A DNA stretch of 64,000 nt from Longimicrobiales bacterium (GCA_958295645.1 OY282361.1:1268501-1332500); one strand, 5' to 3'. Positions 8,017 to 17,656 are shown, numbered from the stretch's first letter. Numbers and translations are program-made. The notes: a model not told the origin generated them from the letters alone.

Positions 8017-8949
8017 CTGGACCTAGACGGCTACGTTCGCGCGGCCGGCCTGCAGAACGCGCGCCGGAGCGTCCCGCTGGCACCGCTGACCACCTTCAAG
8101 ATCGGCGGTCCGGCCGACCTGTTCGTGCATGCGCGCACGACCGACGAATTCTGCCGCGCAGTCCTGGGCGCGCGCGAGTTCGGCATACCCCTGTTCGTGC
8201 TGGGCCGGGGCGCCAACATCCTGGTCGGGGACGGGGGCTTTCGCGGCGTCGTCGTGCGTTGCGGCATGTCGGAACTGGAGTTCCTGCCCGGCGGACTCGT
8301 TCGGGCGGGCGCGGGACTGGACACGTTTCCGGACTTGATCCTGGCCTCGGTGGAGCGCGGCCTGGGCGGCATCCACCATTTCGTGGGGATTCCGAGCACG
8401 GTCGGCGGCGCAGTTTGGCAGAACCTGCACTTCCTGGCGCCGGCTCCCGGACGAGAGCGCACCGTCTTCTGGGAGGAGGCGATGGTGGGCGCCACGATCC
8501 TCGACGCTCGAGGCCGCCTGCGAGACGTCGACACCGAATACTTCCGCTTCGGCTACGACTACAGCATCATCCACGACACGGGCGACCTCGTGCTCGACGT
8601 CTCGTTGCAGCTGACTCCCGTTCCGGTGCCCGAACTGCGGCGCGTGATCCGCGAGAATCTTGCCTGGCGGGACGAGAGACACCCCGACCTTTGGCTCTAT
8701 CCGTGCGCCGGGTCCATCTTCAAGAAGATCGAGGGAATCGGAGCCGGTCGGCTCGTGGACGAGTGCGGACTGAAGGGGCACGTCCACGGCGCCGCCCAGA
8801 TCTTTCGCAAGCACGCGAACATCATCGTGAACCTGGGCGGGGCGACCGCGTCCGACGTGCGCGCCCTCGTCGACCTCGCGCAGTCCACGGTGCACCGCAA
8901 GCTGGGGTACGCGCTGGAGCCCGAGATCGCCTTCGTGGGAGAATTCTGA
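8017..8949 (+). CDS. murB: UDP-N-acetylenolpyruvoylglucosamine reductase MurB, probable CTG start
   Basis: FAD-dependent enzyme that makes UDP-N-acetylmuramate for peptidoglycan. Motifs in order: TTFKIGGPADLFV (FAD domain start), GRGANILVGDGGFRG, GIPSTVGGAVWQN, the tyrosine loop FRFGYDYSII, the catalytic serine in CAGSIFKKIEG, AGRLVDECGLKG, and a C-terminal LEPEIAFVGEF. About 310 residues, normal for the family. The odd point is the start: between the preceding in-frame stop (7975) and the essential TTFKIGG motif there is no ATG, GTG or TTG. CTG at 8017, preceded by GGGAGAG with four bases between, is the best candidate. The first GTG, 8125, would remove the FAD-binding motif. Confidence 0.85.
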   Translation: MDLDGYVRAAGLQNARRSVPLAPLTTFKIGGPADLFVHARTTDEFCRAVLGAREFGIPLFVLGRGANILVGDGGFRGVVVRCGMSELEFLPGGLVRAGAGLDTFPDLILASVERGLGGIHHFVGIPSTVGGAVWQNLHFLAPAPGRERTVFWEEAMVGATILDARGRLRDVDTEYFRFGYDYSIIHDTGDLVLDVSLQLTPVPVPELRRVIRENLAWRDERHPDLWLYPCAGSIFKKIEGIGAGRLVDECGLKGHVHGAAQIFRKHANIIVNLGGATASDVRALVDLAQSTVHRKLGYALEPEIAFVGEF

Positions 8950-8965
8950 CAGTACCGCGCTAGAC

Positions 8966-9028
8966 GTCGCCGCTCGCATTCGGCGAGGCGACTCGGTCGC
9001 TGGAGAGGCCGGCGCCTCTTGCCGGCTT
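8966..9028. terminator. Two GC-rich hairpins between convergent genes
   Basis: The 102 bases between the ends of murB and the minus-strand hydrolase hold two inverted repeats: 8966-8992 (GTCGCC..TCGC paired with GCGA..GGCGAC, loop ATTCG, two-base bulge) and 9006-9028 (AGGCCGGC with GCCGGCTT, seven-base loop). Neither has a U tract. Position suggests bidirectional termination, possibly Rho-assisted. Confidence 0.4.
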
Positions 9029-9051
9029 GCGTGCCGAATCGCCGGCCAGGA

Positions 9052-9870
9052 CTAGTCGTGCGGCGCCGCCCTGGGACGGGGAGACCGCGGCGCTCCCGCA
9101 AACGCGCGAGCCAGCCTGCGCACGACCCCGTCGTCGATCTGGTGGCCCCCTCGAAACGAGCGCCGCACCGGCGCAATGCCGGCCGCCGCAAGACGCCGGC
9201 CGTCCTGCTCCTCCTCCGTCGCGCTCGCCTCCGGATCCTGGTCTCCGAAGACGGTCGTGACGCCCACGCCCGCCAAGCGCGCGGCGATTCCCCGCTCCGG
9301 CGGCAGATGCGAGCCCCACAGCACCAGTTCGTCGACCGCCGTGCTCCCATGGGCGGCCCAGCGCGCCGCCGTGTGCCCGCCCTGCGAGAATCCCAGGGCC
9401 ACGACCTGCGGCCGTTTCGCTCCGCTCCCTCCGCCTGCCGCCTCCGGCGCCCGCCCGCGAACTCGCGGAGCCGCGCCGACCGCGCCAGCCCGCGCGCCCG
9501 CGCCAGCCAAGACTTGGCCCGCCAGAACCCGGCTGGCCAAGGCGTCCAGGTACGCCACGTAGTCGCGGATTTCGGCCTCGCGGTCCGAGCGCGTCATCCA
9601 GCTCGCACCGACGCGGGAGGCCGTGCCGTGCGCGCCCGGAGCCGGATCGACGTAGAACCGGCTGAGGGCCTCGGGCGCCACCACGACCGCTCCCTTCGCG
9701 CAGGCCGCCGCGAAACGCCGGACGAAGCGGCCGGCCAGCTGCCGGTACCCGTGGCAGACGAACCAGACCTGGGAGGTCTCCGCCGAGAGGGCGCCCAACT
9801 GGAAGAAGCGAGCCGTGCGCAGGACCTCGATTCGGCCCTCCGACACCGGCGGCGCGGCGCCAGCGCCCAT
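9052..9870 (-). CDS. Alpha/beta hydrolase, phospholipase/carboxylesterase type
   Basis: A 272-residue serine hydrolase. The nucleophile elbow is ALGFSQGGHTAARW, the acid is in TVFGDQDPEA, and the base histidine in FRGGHQIDDG, giving an ordered Ser-Asp-His triad. An early VWFVCHGYRQLAGRF strand-turn supplies the oxyanion region. A Gly/Ala/Arg-rich insert lies just before the nucleophile (residues about 122-150). Closest in style to the small phospholipase/carboxylesterase (YpfH/Lpl) group; the substrate is unknown. It begins 29 bases after the MATE transporter stop and is the last gene of that run. Confidence 0.82.
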   Translation of the reverse strand: MGAGAAPPVSEGRIEVLRTARFFQLGALSAETSQVWFVCHGYRQLAGRFVRRFAAACAKGAVVVAPEALSRFYVDPAPGAHGTASRVGASWMTRSDREAEIRDYVAYLDALASRVLAGQVLAGAGARAGAVGAAPRVRGRAPEAAGGGSGAKRPQVVALGFSQGGHTAARWAAHGSTAVDELVLWGSHLPPERGIAARLAGVGVTTVFGDQDPEASATEEEQDGRRLAAAGIAPVRRSFRGGHQIDDGVVRRLARAFAGAPRSPRPRAAPHD

Positions 9871-9899
9871 CTTCGCGCCCCCCGTCGCGCCCAGGCGCT

Positions 9900-11234
9900 T
9901 CACGACCGCGGGCGCGAAAGCGAAAACCGCTCCATCGGCCGCCGAAACCGCTTCCAGGTCCGGCCCAGCGAGAGCACGGCCGCGACCCCGAGGCCGACGG
10001 CCAACCCCACCCACAGCCCCACGGGTCCGATGCCCATCCTGAACCCGCACCACAGGCTGACCGGCATCCCCAACAACCAGAAGCCGAGGATGTTGTAGAG
10101 CAGCGGTCTCACCGTGTCCGCGACGCCGCGCAGGAGGCCCGCGCAAACGACCAGCAGTCCGTCGAACATCTGAAAGCAGGCCGCCACCGGCAACAGCGCC
10201 GCGGCCACGGCCACCACCCCGCCGGCGTCGCTGAACTGGGAGGCGATCGCGCCCGGGAACCCCGCGAACACGGCGGCCGTGACCGCCATGGCCACGCAGC
10301 AAACCAGCAACGACGACCCGGCAAAGCGCCGCGCCCGGGGCGGGTCCCCCTCTCCCACGGACTTGCCGACCAGCGCGGTCGCGGCCTGGGCGATTCCCAC
10401 GGGAACCATGAACGCGAAGGCGGCCAAGTTGAGCGCGACCTGGTGCCCGGCCATCGCCTCCGCCCCGAGCCACCCCATGAAGACGCCGATCGCACCGAAG
10501 GCGCCGAACTCCATCGCCATGTAGCCGCCGATGGGCGCGCCCAGCCGCAGCATGCCCGCCAGCGGACGCCAGGACACCGCCCCGCCCCGCCACCGGCGCA
10601 GCCGCTGCGCCAGCACGGCCCGTCCCAGCACGAGGACGCCCAAGCACATGAACCACCGGGAGATGCTGGTGGCCCACCCCGAGCCCACCGCACCCAACGC
10701 CGGCAGGCCCCAGTTGCCGAAGACCAGCAGCCAGTTGGCCAGAACGTTCAGCCCGTTGGCCGAGATCACCGTCCACACGATGGGCGCCACGCGCCCCAAG
10801 GCCTGCATGCTCTGCCGAAAGACCAGGAAGCCGTAGAACGGCAGCATCCCCGCAATCAGCGACCGCGCGTACGCGGCCGCCACGGGAACCACCTCCGGCG
10901 GCTGCCGCAGCGCAGTCAGCACGGGCCCGGCCAATGCGAGCAGCGCCGAGGCCACGACCGCGAGGCCCGCGCTCAAGACCAGCCCGCGCTGGACCGCGAG
11001 ATCGACGCCCTCGTCGTCGCCCGCGCCGAACGCCTGCGAGACCAGCGGATCCAGCCCCAGGAGGACGCCCATCCCGAACACCGCGACGCCGAAGAAGTAC
11101 AGGTTCCCCATGGCGACCGCGGCCAGGTGCTCGGCCGACACGCGGCCCACCATGGCGGTGTCCACCAGTCCCTGGGACACGATCCCCAACTGGACCACGA
11201 TCACGGGCAGGGCGAGCGCCAGCAGGCGGCGCAA
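9900..11234 (-). CDS. MATE family efflux transporter
   Basis: A 444-residue, twelve-helix multidrug/toxin extrusion protein of the NorM/DinF type, exporting cationic or planar compounds with Na+ or H+ exchange across the inner membrane. It opens LALALPVIVVQLGIVSQGLVDT and carries GLDPLVSQAFGAGD after helix 2 and MVPVGIAQAATALVGKSVGEGD in the second half, both standard repeats of the family. The only initiator consistent with the N-terminus is TTG at 11234; the next upstream in-frame codons are GTC/ATT-like. It follows the histidine kinase by 58 bases. Confidence 0.9.
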   Translation of the reverse strand: MRRLLALALPVIVVQLGIVSQGLVDTAMVGRVSAEHLAAVAMGNLYFFGVAVFGMGVLLGLDPLVSQAFGAGDDEGVDLAVQRGLVLSAGLAVVASALLALAGPVLTALRQPPEVVPVAAAYARSLIAGMLPFYGFLVFRQSMQALGRVAPIVWTVISANGLNVLANWLLVFGNWGLPALGAVGSGWATSISRWFMCLGVLVLGRAVLAQRLRRWRGGAVSWRPLAGMLRLGAPIGGYMAMEFGAFGAIGVFMGWLGAEAMAGHQVALNLAAFAFMVPVGIAQAATALVGKSVGEGDPPRARRFAGSSLLVCCVAMAVTAAVFAGFPGAIASQFSDAGGVVAVAAALLPVAACFQMFDGLLVVCAGLLRGVADTVRPLLYNILGFWLLGMPVSLWCGFRMGIGPVGLWVGLAVGLGVAAVLSLGRTWKRFRRPMERFSLSRPRS

Positions 11235-11292
11235 CTCGGTCCGGCCCGGAACGAAGGCCGCGAGCGTGGGCTGGCCGGGGGCGACGCCCCCG

Positions 11293-13581
11293 CTAATCGC
11301 TCTGTGCTTCCACGGAACCCGGCGTCAGGCCGGCGCGAGGCAGCGTGATCCGAAACTCCGTGAACTCGCCCTCTTCCGTCTCGACGTGGAGCTCGCCCCC
11401 GTGCTCCAGAATGATCTCGTGGGATATGGAGAGGCCGAGCCCGGTGCCCTGCGTACCCGTCTTGGTCGTGAAGAAGGGGTCGAAGATCTTCTCGACCAAG
11501 CTCGCGGGAATGCCCGTGCCGTTGTCGCGGATGGAAATCTGCACGGACTCGCCCAAGTCCTTGGTCGCGAGCCGCACGGCCGGAGCATAGCCGGGCTCCT
11601 CCGTCTCCTTGCGCCGCATGTCCGTCGCCTGGCAGGCGTTGGTGATGATGTTGAGAAACACGCGGCTCAGGTCGCGGGCGATTGCCGTCACCTCGCCGGC
11701 CGCCTCGTCGAACTCCCGCTGGATGGCCAGATTGAACGTCGAATCGGCCGCCCGAAGTCCGTGGTAGGCGAGCTTGCCGTACTCGTCGAGCATCAGGTTC
11801 ACGTCCACGCTCTCCGCGACTCCAGCCTCGTCGCGCGAGTGCGCCAGCATCCCCTCGACGATTCGATTCGCACGCACGCCGTGCTCCCGCACCTTCTGCA
11901 CGTTGAGCGTCAGGTCGCCCAGGACCTCGCCGAGGAATTCGCGGTCCGGACCGTCCGCGCCGTCCTCCCCGCCGTCCCCTTCGCCGCCTTCCGCCGCCTC
12001 GCCGGCCGCCGTCTGCTCGCCAGCGGCCTCTTGTCCGCCGTTGATCCCCAGCTCCTCGCGGATCTCGTCGATCAGCTCCACCGAGAGCGCGGCGAAGTTG
12101 TTGACGAAGTTCAGCGGATTGCGGATCTCGTGCGCGATTCCAGCGGTCAGCGTACCGAGCGAGGCCAGCTTCTCCTGGCTGATCACCTGCTGCTGCGTCC
12201 GCTTGAGGTCCTCCAGCGTCGTCTCGAGCTCCGCGTTCTTCTCCTGCACCTCCGCATGCAGCTTCTCCACCAAGTTGAGGCGCTGAACCTCGACGGCATG
12301 CTGGCGAAAGACTTCAAGCGCCCCCGCCATGTCCGTCACTTCGTCGTTGCCGGCGATCTTGACCTCGACCTCCAGGTCCCCCTTGGACATCTCCCGCATG
12401 GCCTCCGACAAGTGGCGCACGCGGGCCAGCAACCGCTCGCCGAAGAACTTCCAGCCGATCGCGAAGGCGGCGACCAACGCGAGGACGCTCACGCCCAGCA
12501 CCAGCCATGTGCCGAGCGCCGTGAGCGCGCTCGAATCGTCGGCGGCCGTGCGCGCCTGCAACGAGGTCTCGTCGACCAGCTCCTTCACCATGACGCCGAG
12601 TTCCGCCGCCGTGCGCGTGTTGCGCGCCACGAACTCCTCGGACTGGTCGAGCTCGTCCAGCTCGAGGCCCCGCGTCTCGAACACTTCGTCGTAGAGCGTG
12701 CGAACACGCGCCACCGACGGCCTCAGGCTGTCGGCAACCGCCGGACGCATGGCTCCCAGCGCCTGCTCCACCCGCGTGAACTCCGTGTTGACGCGCTCCT
12801 GGTTGGAGGCCAGCAGGTCGCGGTCGTCCTCGGCGATCGCCTGGAAGGTGAGCGTCCGAATGGCGCTCTGCGAAGCGCGGAAGCCGAGAAGCCCGCGGTG
12901 GTGGTCGAGTTCGGCCTGCGCGGTCCTCAGGAAGGCGGGCACGGGTCGTTCGTCGTCCAGATTCCGCAGTCCGGTGTCGATGAAGAACTCCTGGTCGTCG
13001 AGCTCCTGAACCAAGAAGCGCTCCGCGTTCGGTCCCACCCGTCCCAGCTCGACCTCGAGTTCGTTCAGGCGGTTGCGATACTCGATGCGGTTCTTCACCA
13101 GAACGAGAATCTGGTTGATGTTCTCGACCAAGCTGCTGGACAGCGGCACCACTGACATCCCTGCCGGTCCCGTGACCTCCGCGAGCGTGATATCCGAAAT
13201 CGCGGCCTGCAGCAGGCGCTCTTCGCGCTCCACGTCGCGCTGCACGGCGTCGAGTTCCTCTTGGGTGACCGCGGCGAGCAGGCGGGGCGAGGCGCCGACG
13301 AGTTCCGAACTCGTGCGTTCGACCTCGAAGGCGGCCACGAGCGCGGGGATGTGGCGGTCGGTGATTTCGCCTTGCCGCGCGTTCAGGTAGGCCATGATCC
13401 CAAGGGCCAGCAGGCTGCCGCCGAGCGTGAGAAAGACGCCCCCGCCGAGTCCCACGGCAACTTGGCTGCCGATCCCGAAGCGCCCTCCGGTAGCCTTCTC
13501 GACGCGCCGCTTCAGGCCGCCCGGCAGATTCCGCAACGTCCACTCGAAGGCCGAGTGGACGCGGGTCTCCAGGGTCTTCAC
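11293..13581 (-). CDS. Sensor histidine kinase with periplasmic helical sensor and HAMP
   Basis: A 762-residue membrane kinase. Transmembrane segments at about 40-66 and 358-378 enclose a roughly 290-residue, mainly helical extracytoplasmic domain. Then come HAMP (380-430), a coiled coil, the dimerisation helix with phospho-acceptor H484 in GIAHEIRNPLNFVNN, and an ATPase domain with N648, DNGTGIP (686-692) and GTGLGLS (712-718). The two helices of the dimerisation hairpin are separated by a long acidic Gly/Ala insert (about 513-548). It starts with GTG overlapping the binding-protein stop (GTGA), so the two proteins should be made together; the receiver/PP2C protein two genes upstream is the likely partner. 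Confidence 0.92.
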   Translation of the reverse strand: MKTLETRVHSAFEWTLRNLPGGLKRRVEKATGGRFGIGSQVAVGLGGGVFLTLGGSLLALGIMAYLNARQGEITDRHIPALVAAFEVERTSSELVGASPRLLAAVTQEELDAVQRDVEREERLLQAAISDITLAEVTGPAGMSVVPLSSSLVENINQILVLVKNRIEYRNRLNELEVELGRVGPNAERFLVQELDDQEFFIDTGLRNLDDERPVPAFLRTAQAELDHHRGLLGFRASQSAIRTLTFQAIAEDDRDLLASNQERVNTEFTRVEQALGAMRPAVADSLRPSVARVRTLYDEVFETRGLELDELDQSEEFVARNTRTAAELGVMVKELVDETSLQARTAADDSSALTALGTWLVLGVSVLALVAAFAIGWKFFGERLLARVRHLSEAMREMSKGDLEVEVKIAGNDEVTDMAGALEVFRQHAVEVQRLNLVEKLHAEVQEKNAELETTLEDLKRTQQQVISQEKLASLGTLTAGIAHEIRNPLNFVNNFAALSVELIDEIREELGINGGQEAAGEQTAAGEAAEGGEGDGGEDGADGPDREFLGEVLGDLTLNVQKVREHGVRANRIVEGMLAHSRDEAGVAESVDVNLMLDEYGKLAYHGLRAADSTFNLAIQREFDEAAGEVTAIARDLSRVFLNIITNACQATDMRRKETEEPGYAPAVRLATKDLGESVQISIRDNGTGIPASLVEKIFDPFFTTKTGTQGTGLGLSISHEIILEHGGELHVETEEGEFTEFRITLPRAGLTPGSVEAQSD

Positions 13582-14780
13582 CGCGCCAACCGGGTCACGG
13601 ACTCGAACCGGGCGCCGCGAATCTCGGTGAGGAACACCCGGTCGGACCCTTGGTTGTCGCCCTCGCCGTACTCCACGACGAACCCGCCCATGTCGATGGG
13701 GCCGGCCGCCGCGAGCGCCTCCAGGAAGCCGTCCCTCGTGGGGTCGGCCCCCACCCTCTCGAGACCCTCGATCGCGAGCCGCCCGGCCAAGTAGCCCTCC
13801 AAGGAGACGAATCCGGGCGAGACGCCGCGGTCCACCGCCCGCAACGCGTCGTGATAGCGTCTCACGACCGGAACGCTCCTGTCCCGGGGAAACGGCACCA
13901 CCTGCGTCACCACGACGCCGTTGCCCTCCATGCCCAGCTCGTTGAGCAACGCGTTGCTGCCCACGAAGGAAATGTTCACGAACACCGGGGAGAACCCGAT
14001 GCGCCGCGCCCACTTGATGAACTCCGCGGCCGCCTGGTACGCCCCGATGATGATCACCGCGTCCGGGTTCTCCTTGCGCAGACCCAGCAGCGCCCGCTTG
14101 ACGGCGCGCGTGTTGCGCATGTAGGAGTCGGTTCCCGCGAGCGTCATGCCCCGCTGGTCCAGCGCGCGCACCACGCCCGTCAGCCCCGCGTTGCCGTAGC
14201 TGTCGTTCTGGTAGAGGACGGCGATGTTCCTGAATCCCAGGTCGCGCGTCAGCCGTTCCACCATCTCCGCCGTCTCCTGGTAGTAGGAGGCGCGCAGGTT
14301 GACGACGTAGGGACGTTCTTCGGAACGCAGGAACTCCGCGCCCGTGAACGCGCCGATGTAGGGCACGGACTCCGAACTCGCCACCGGCTCTCCGGAGCGG
14401 GAAGTGGGCGTGCCCACCGCTCCGATCAACGCGAAGACGCCCATCTCGATCAGCGCCCGGGTGTTGGTCGCGGCCGTCTCGGGCTCGTAGCCGTCGTCGA
14501 GCGCGACCAGCCGGAGCTGGCGTCCGTGCACGCCCCCGCCGCGGTTGGCCTCCTCGAAGGCGGCGCGGATGCCGAGCCGCATGTTCCGCCCCAGCTCGGC
14601 CGCGGGCCCGGTGAAGGCGGCGGACTGTCCGAACACGATCGAGTCCGCGTGCACGCCCGCGGCGTCGGACTGGGCCCGGGCGCCCCCTGCGCCGGCCAAT
14701 GCCGCCATCGCCGCGGCTGCGCAGAGCCGCGACGGCGACGCCCGCAACCTAGAGACTCCCGGGCGGCCGCCCCCGGTCAC
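13578..14780 (-). CDS. Periplasmic ligand-binding protein (Peripla_BP_6, branched-chain amino acid type)
   Basis: About 400 residues with a signal peptide (basic start, then LCAAAAMAALAGAGGARAQ) and the two-lobe fold of LivJ/UrtA-type receptors: DSIVFGQSAAFTGPAAELG, then VALDDGYEPETAATNTRAL, FALIGAVGTPTS, VPYIGAFTGAEFLR and IAVLYQNDSYGN. No permease or ATPase accompanies it. Its stop overlaps the kinase start, which suggests a sensory receptor that hands ligand information to the kinase. The ligand may be an amino acid, amide or urea, by family only. I use GTG 14780, preceded by GAGAGG; GTG 14801 is an in-frame alternative. Confidence 0.85.
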   Translation of the reverse strand: MTGGGRPGVSRLRASPSRLCAAAAMAALAGAGGARAQSDAAGVHADSIVFGQSAAFTGPAAELGRNMRLGIRAAFEEANRGGGVHGRQLRLVALDDGYEPETAATNTRALIEMGVFALIGAVGTPTSRSGEPVASSESVPYIGAFTGAEFLRSEERPYVVNLRASYYQETAEMVERLTRDLGFRNIAVLYQNDSYGNAGLTGVVRALDQRGMTLAGTDSYMRNTRAVKRALLGLRKENPDAVIIIGAYQAAAEFIKWARRIGFSPVFVNISFVGSNALLNELGMEGNGVVVTQVVPFPRDRSVPVVRRYHDALRAVDRGVSPGFVSLEGYLAGRLAIEGLERVGADPTRDGFLEALAAAGPIDMGGFVVEYGEGDNQGSDRVFLTEIRGARFESVTRLAR

Positions 14781-14803
14781 GTCAGCCTCTCGGCGCGCCA
14801 CCG

Positions 14804-15955
14804 TCAGCCTCCCAAGTAGCGCAGCGCCATGCAGGTGATGTCGTCGGACTGCGGGGCCTCGCCCGCGTGCTCCTGCACCGCCTGCACCACATGCCTGCTC
14901 ACGGCCGCGGCGGGGGAACCCCCGCACTCCGAGAGCACCTCCGCCAACTCCTCCTCCCCAAACTCCTCCTCGTCCGCGTCCATCGCCTCGGTGATGCCGT
15001 CGGTGTAGAGGAAGAAGGTGTCGCCGGGCTCCATCTGCACGCTGCCGCCCGGAAACTCGAAGCCGGGCATGACGCCCAGCACCAGACCCGCCTCGCTCTC
15101 GATCTGCTTGACTTCCCCCGACGCCTTGACGACGAAGGGCAAGTTGTGTCCGCCGTTCGCGTAGTCGAGCCGCCCGGTCGCCGGGTCCAGGCTGGCGTAG
15201 AAGAGCGTGACGAACATCGACTCCTCGTTCGACTCCGACAGCATGTCGTTCACTTCGGCCAGGCACCTCGCGGGATCGCTCTCGCCGATCGCCGTGCCCT
15301 TGACCAGCGTGCGGCTCACCATCATGAAGAGAGCCGCCGGCACGCCTTTGCCCGAGACGTCGGCCACCACCATCCCCAAGCGGTCGTTCTCGAGCCTGAA
15401 GAAGTCGTAGAAGTCGCCGCCGACCTCCCGCGCGGGCGTCATCCAAGCATGGAGTTCGTAGCGCGGGTCGGCCGGGAAGTCGGTGGGCAGGATGGACTCC
15501 TGCATCTTCGCGGCCACGCCCAGTTCCTGGCGAAGCGCGACGAGTTCGTCGCGCGACTCCAAGGCTTCGCGCATCACCTGGAGGTGCGCCAGCGTCTTCG
15601 TGATCGTCGTCTCCAGATCCTCGAAGTCGATGGGCTTGGTGACGAAGTCGAAGGCGCCGCGGTTCATGGCGGTGCGGATGTTCTTCATGTCGCCGTAGGC
15701 CGTCACGATCACCGCGCGCAGGTCGAGGTGGAGCTGGTTGAGCTGTTGCAGCAGGGTGAGGCCGTCCATTTCGGGCATGTTGATGTCCGAGAGGATCATG
15801 TCGATGTCGTTGTGGGCCTCCAGCTTCTCCAGGGCCTCGACGCCGTTTTGGGCGAAGACCAGCGTGATGGCGCCCGAGCGAATCCGCCGCCGGAACTTCT
15901 GCCGAAGCAACAATTCGAGATCGGGCTCGTCGTCGACGACAAGGATCTTCGGCAT
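14804..15955 (-). CDS. Response regulator with SpoIIE/PP2C phosphatase output
   Basis: A 383-residue two-domain regulator. The receiver domain has DDE (residues 8-10), phospho-acceptor D57 in ILSDINMPEMDG, the VTAYGD switch and FVTKPID lysine. After a coiled-coil linker, the PP2C-type phosphatase has VGGDFYDFF, VSGKGVPAALFM, ANGGHNLPFV, YTDGITEA and SDDITCM, supplying the metal-binding aspartates. Members of this class dephosphorylate STAS anti-anti-sigma proteins; a STAS gene lies 5 kb away after glnE. It is the first gene of the minus-strand signalling run and diverges from glnA. Confidence 0.93.
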   Translation of the reverse strand: MPKILVVDDEPDLELLLRQKFRRRIRSGAITLVFAQNGVEALEKLEAHNDIDMILSDINMPEMDGLTLLQQLNQLHLDLRAVIVTAYGDMKNIRTAMNRGAFDFVTKPIDFEDLETTITKTLAHLQVMREALESRDELVALRQELGVAAKMQESILPTDFPADPRYELHAWMTPAREVGGDFYDFFRLENDRLGMVVADVSGKGVPAALFMMVSRTLVKGTAIGESDPARCLAEVNDMLSESNEESMFVTLFYASLDPATGRLDYANGGHNLPFVVKASGEVKQIESEAGLVLGVMPGFEFPGGSVQMEPGDTFFLYTDGITEAMDADEEEFGEEELAEVLSECGGSPAAAVSRHVVQAVQEHAGEAPQSDDITCMALRYLGG

Positions 15956-16246
15956 TAGGCCTCTGCTCCAAAGCGATGTGGCCGGCTCGCGCATGCGCCC
16001 GAACTTGAACGCAGGCCGGCGAACCGGAGTTGGCGGGACGAGAGGCAACCGCACGCAGAGGCACGGTTGTCGCGCCGCCCCGGATTCTGGGCTGGAAACG
16101 CGGCAAAATGTAACACGCGGCGACCGATGCCGCTTGCGAGGGCGTCCGCCACTGGACACGCACAACGCCAACGTTTATCTTGGCGGTCTTGGCATCTTTG
16201 GCCCCGTCGGCGACCAACGCTTCCTCCCAGCCCGGAAACCCGCCCC
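15956..16246. promoter_or_regulatory. Divergent control region between the PP2C regulator and glnA
   Basis: These 291 bases separate oppositely oriented genes and must carry both promoters. A patch that is less GC-rich, GCAAAATGTAACA near 16102-16114, is the only promoter-like composition. A TTGGCGGTCTTGGCA stretch near 16179 resembles part of a sigma-54 element, but the spacing between GG and GC is two bases short, so I do not call one. No clear operator repeat was found. Confidence 0.4.
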
Positions 16247-17656
16247 ATGGCAGACCGAGACTCCGTCCTCAGGACGATCCGCGACGACGACGTGCAATTC
16301 GTCGACCTTCGCTTCACCGACCCCCGCGGCCGCTGGCACCACGTCACGATGTCGCCGGAGGCCTTCGACGAAGACGCCTTCGAAGACGGCGTGATGTTCG
16401 ACGGTTCCTCCATCAACGGCTGGAAGAGCATCGACCAGTCGGACATGGCGCTGCTCCCCGACGCCTCCACGGCGGGGACGGATCCGTTCACGGCCGCGCC
16501 GACGCTGTACCTCGTCTGCGACGTGCACGAGCCCACCACGGGCGAGCGGTACTCCCGCTGCCCGCGCTCGACGGCCAAGGACGCCGAGGAGTATCTGCGC
16601 TTTACCGGCATCGGCGACACCGCATACTTCGGACCCGAACCGGAGTTCTTCCTGTTCGACGACGTCCGGTTCGGCGTGCACGCCAACCACACCTTCTTCC
16701 AGCTGGACGACGGGGAGTCCCCGCACAACACCGGCACGGCCCTGCCGGGCGGCAACAAGGGCCACCGCCCCCGCATCAAGGGCGGCTACTTTCCGCTGCC
16801 CCCGGTGGACTCCGCCCAGGACGTGCGCGGCGACATGCTGACCGCGTTGCGCGATGCCGGCGTGGGCGTGGAGAAGCACCATCACGAAGTCGCGGCCAGC
16901 CAGCACGAACTGGGAATCCGCTTCGAACCGCTGACCGTCATGGGCGACAAGCTTCAGGTCTACCGGTACGTCGTGCTCAACGTGGCCGCGCGCCATGGAA
17001 AGACGGCCACCTTCATGCCCAAGCCGGTCGTGGGAGACAACGGCTCCGGCATGCACACGAACCAGTCGCTGTGGAAGGACGGCGAGGGCATCTTCTCCGG
17101 AGCCGGCTACGCCGACCTTTCCGAGGCCGCGCTCCACTACATCGGCGGCATCATGAAGCACGCGCGGGCGATCAACGCCTTCGCGAATCCGAGCACCAAC
17201 AGCTACAAGCGCCTCGTGCCGGGCTTCGAGGCGCCGGTGCTGCTGGCCTACTCCGCCCGCAACCGGTCCGCCTCCTGCCGCATTCCGCACGTGTCCTCGC
17301 CGAAGGCCAGGCGCGTGGAGATCCGCTTCCCGGACGCCACGGCCAACCCGTACTTGGCCTTCTCCGCGATGCTCATGGCCGGCCTGGACGGAATCGAGAA
17401 CCGCATCGACCCCGGGCCGCCGATGGACAAGGACTTGTACGCGTTGCCGCCGGAGGAGCTGAAGGACATCCCCACGGTGGCCACGACGTTGCGCGAAGCC
17501 CTGGCCGCGCTGGACGCCGACTCCGAGTTCCTGACCCGGGGCGACGTCTTCACCAAGGATCAGATCGACGCGTACATCGAGCTGAAGATGGAGGACGTCG
17601 TGCGCTTCGAGCAGGCGCCGCACCCGGTGGAGTTCGACATGTACTTCTCGCCCTGA
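16247..17656 (+). CDS. glnA: Glutamine synthetase, type I
   Basis: A 469-residue dodecameric GSI enzyme making glutamine from glutamate, ammonia and ATP. Motifs: [19 protein letters not shown] (latch and beta-grasp), [11 protein letters not shown], the metal and glutamate loop [15 protein letters not shown], the ATP loop [27 protein letters not shown], and [16 protein letters not shown]. The adenylylation tyrosine is present in [10 protein letters not shown] (about residue 398), in keeping with glnE immediately downstream. Length matches the enterobacterial enzyme. The start ATG has only a weak GGAA upstream. Confidence 0.97.
   Translation: MADRDSVLRTIRDDDVQFVDLRFTDPRGRWHHVTMSPEAFDEDAFEDGVMFDGSSINGWKSIDQSDMALLPDASTAGTDPFTAAPTLYLVCDVHEPTTGERYSRCPRSTAKDAEEYLRFTGIGDTAYFGPEPEFFLFDDVRFGVHANHTFFQLDDGESPHNTGTALPGGNKGHRPRIKGGYFPLPPVDSAQDVRGDMLTALRDAGVGVEKHHHEVAASQHELGIRFEPLTVMGDKLQVYRYVVLNVAARHGKTATFMPKPVVGDNGSGMHTNQSLWKDGEGIFSGAGYADLSEAALHYIGGIMKHARAINAFANPSTNSYKRLVPGFEAPVLLAYSARNRSASCRIPHVSSPKARRVEIRFPDATANPYLAFSAMLMAGLDGIENRIDPGPPMDKDLYALPPEELKDIPTVATTLREALAALDADSEFLTRGDVFTKDQIDAYIELKMEDVVRFEQAPHPVEFDMYFSP

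Noticed and set aside
16175-16200. Possible sigma-54 promoter before glnA (TTGGCGGTCTTGGCA)
   Set aside because: Spacing between the GG and GC elements is eight bases rather than ten, and the TTGC half is poor.
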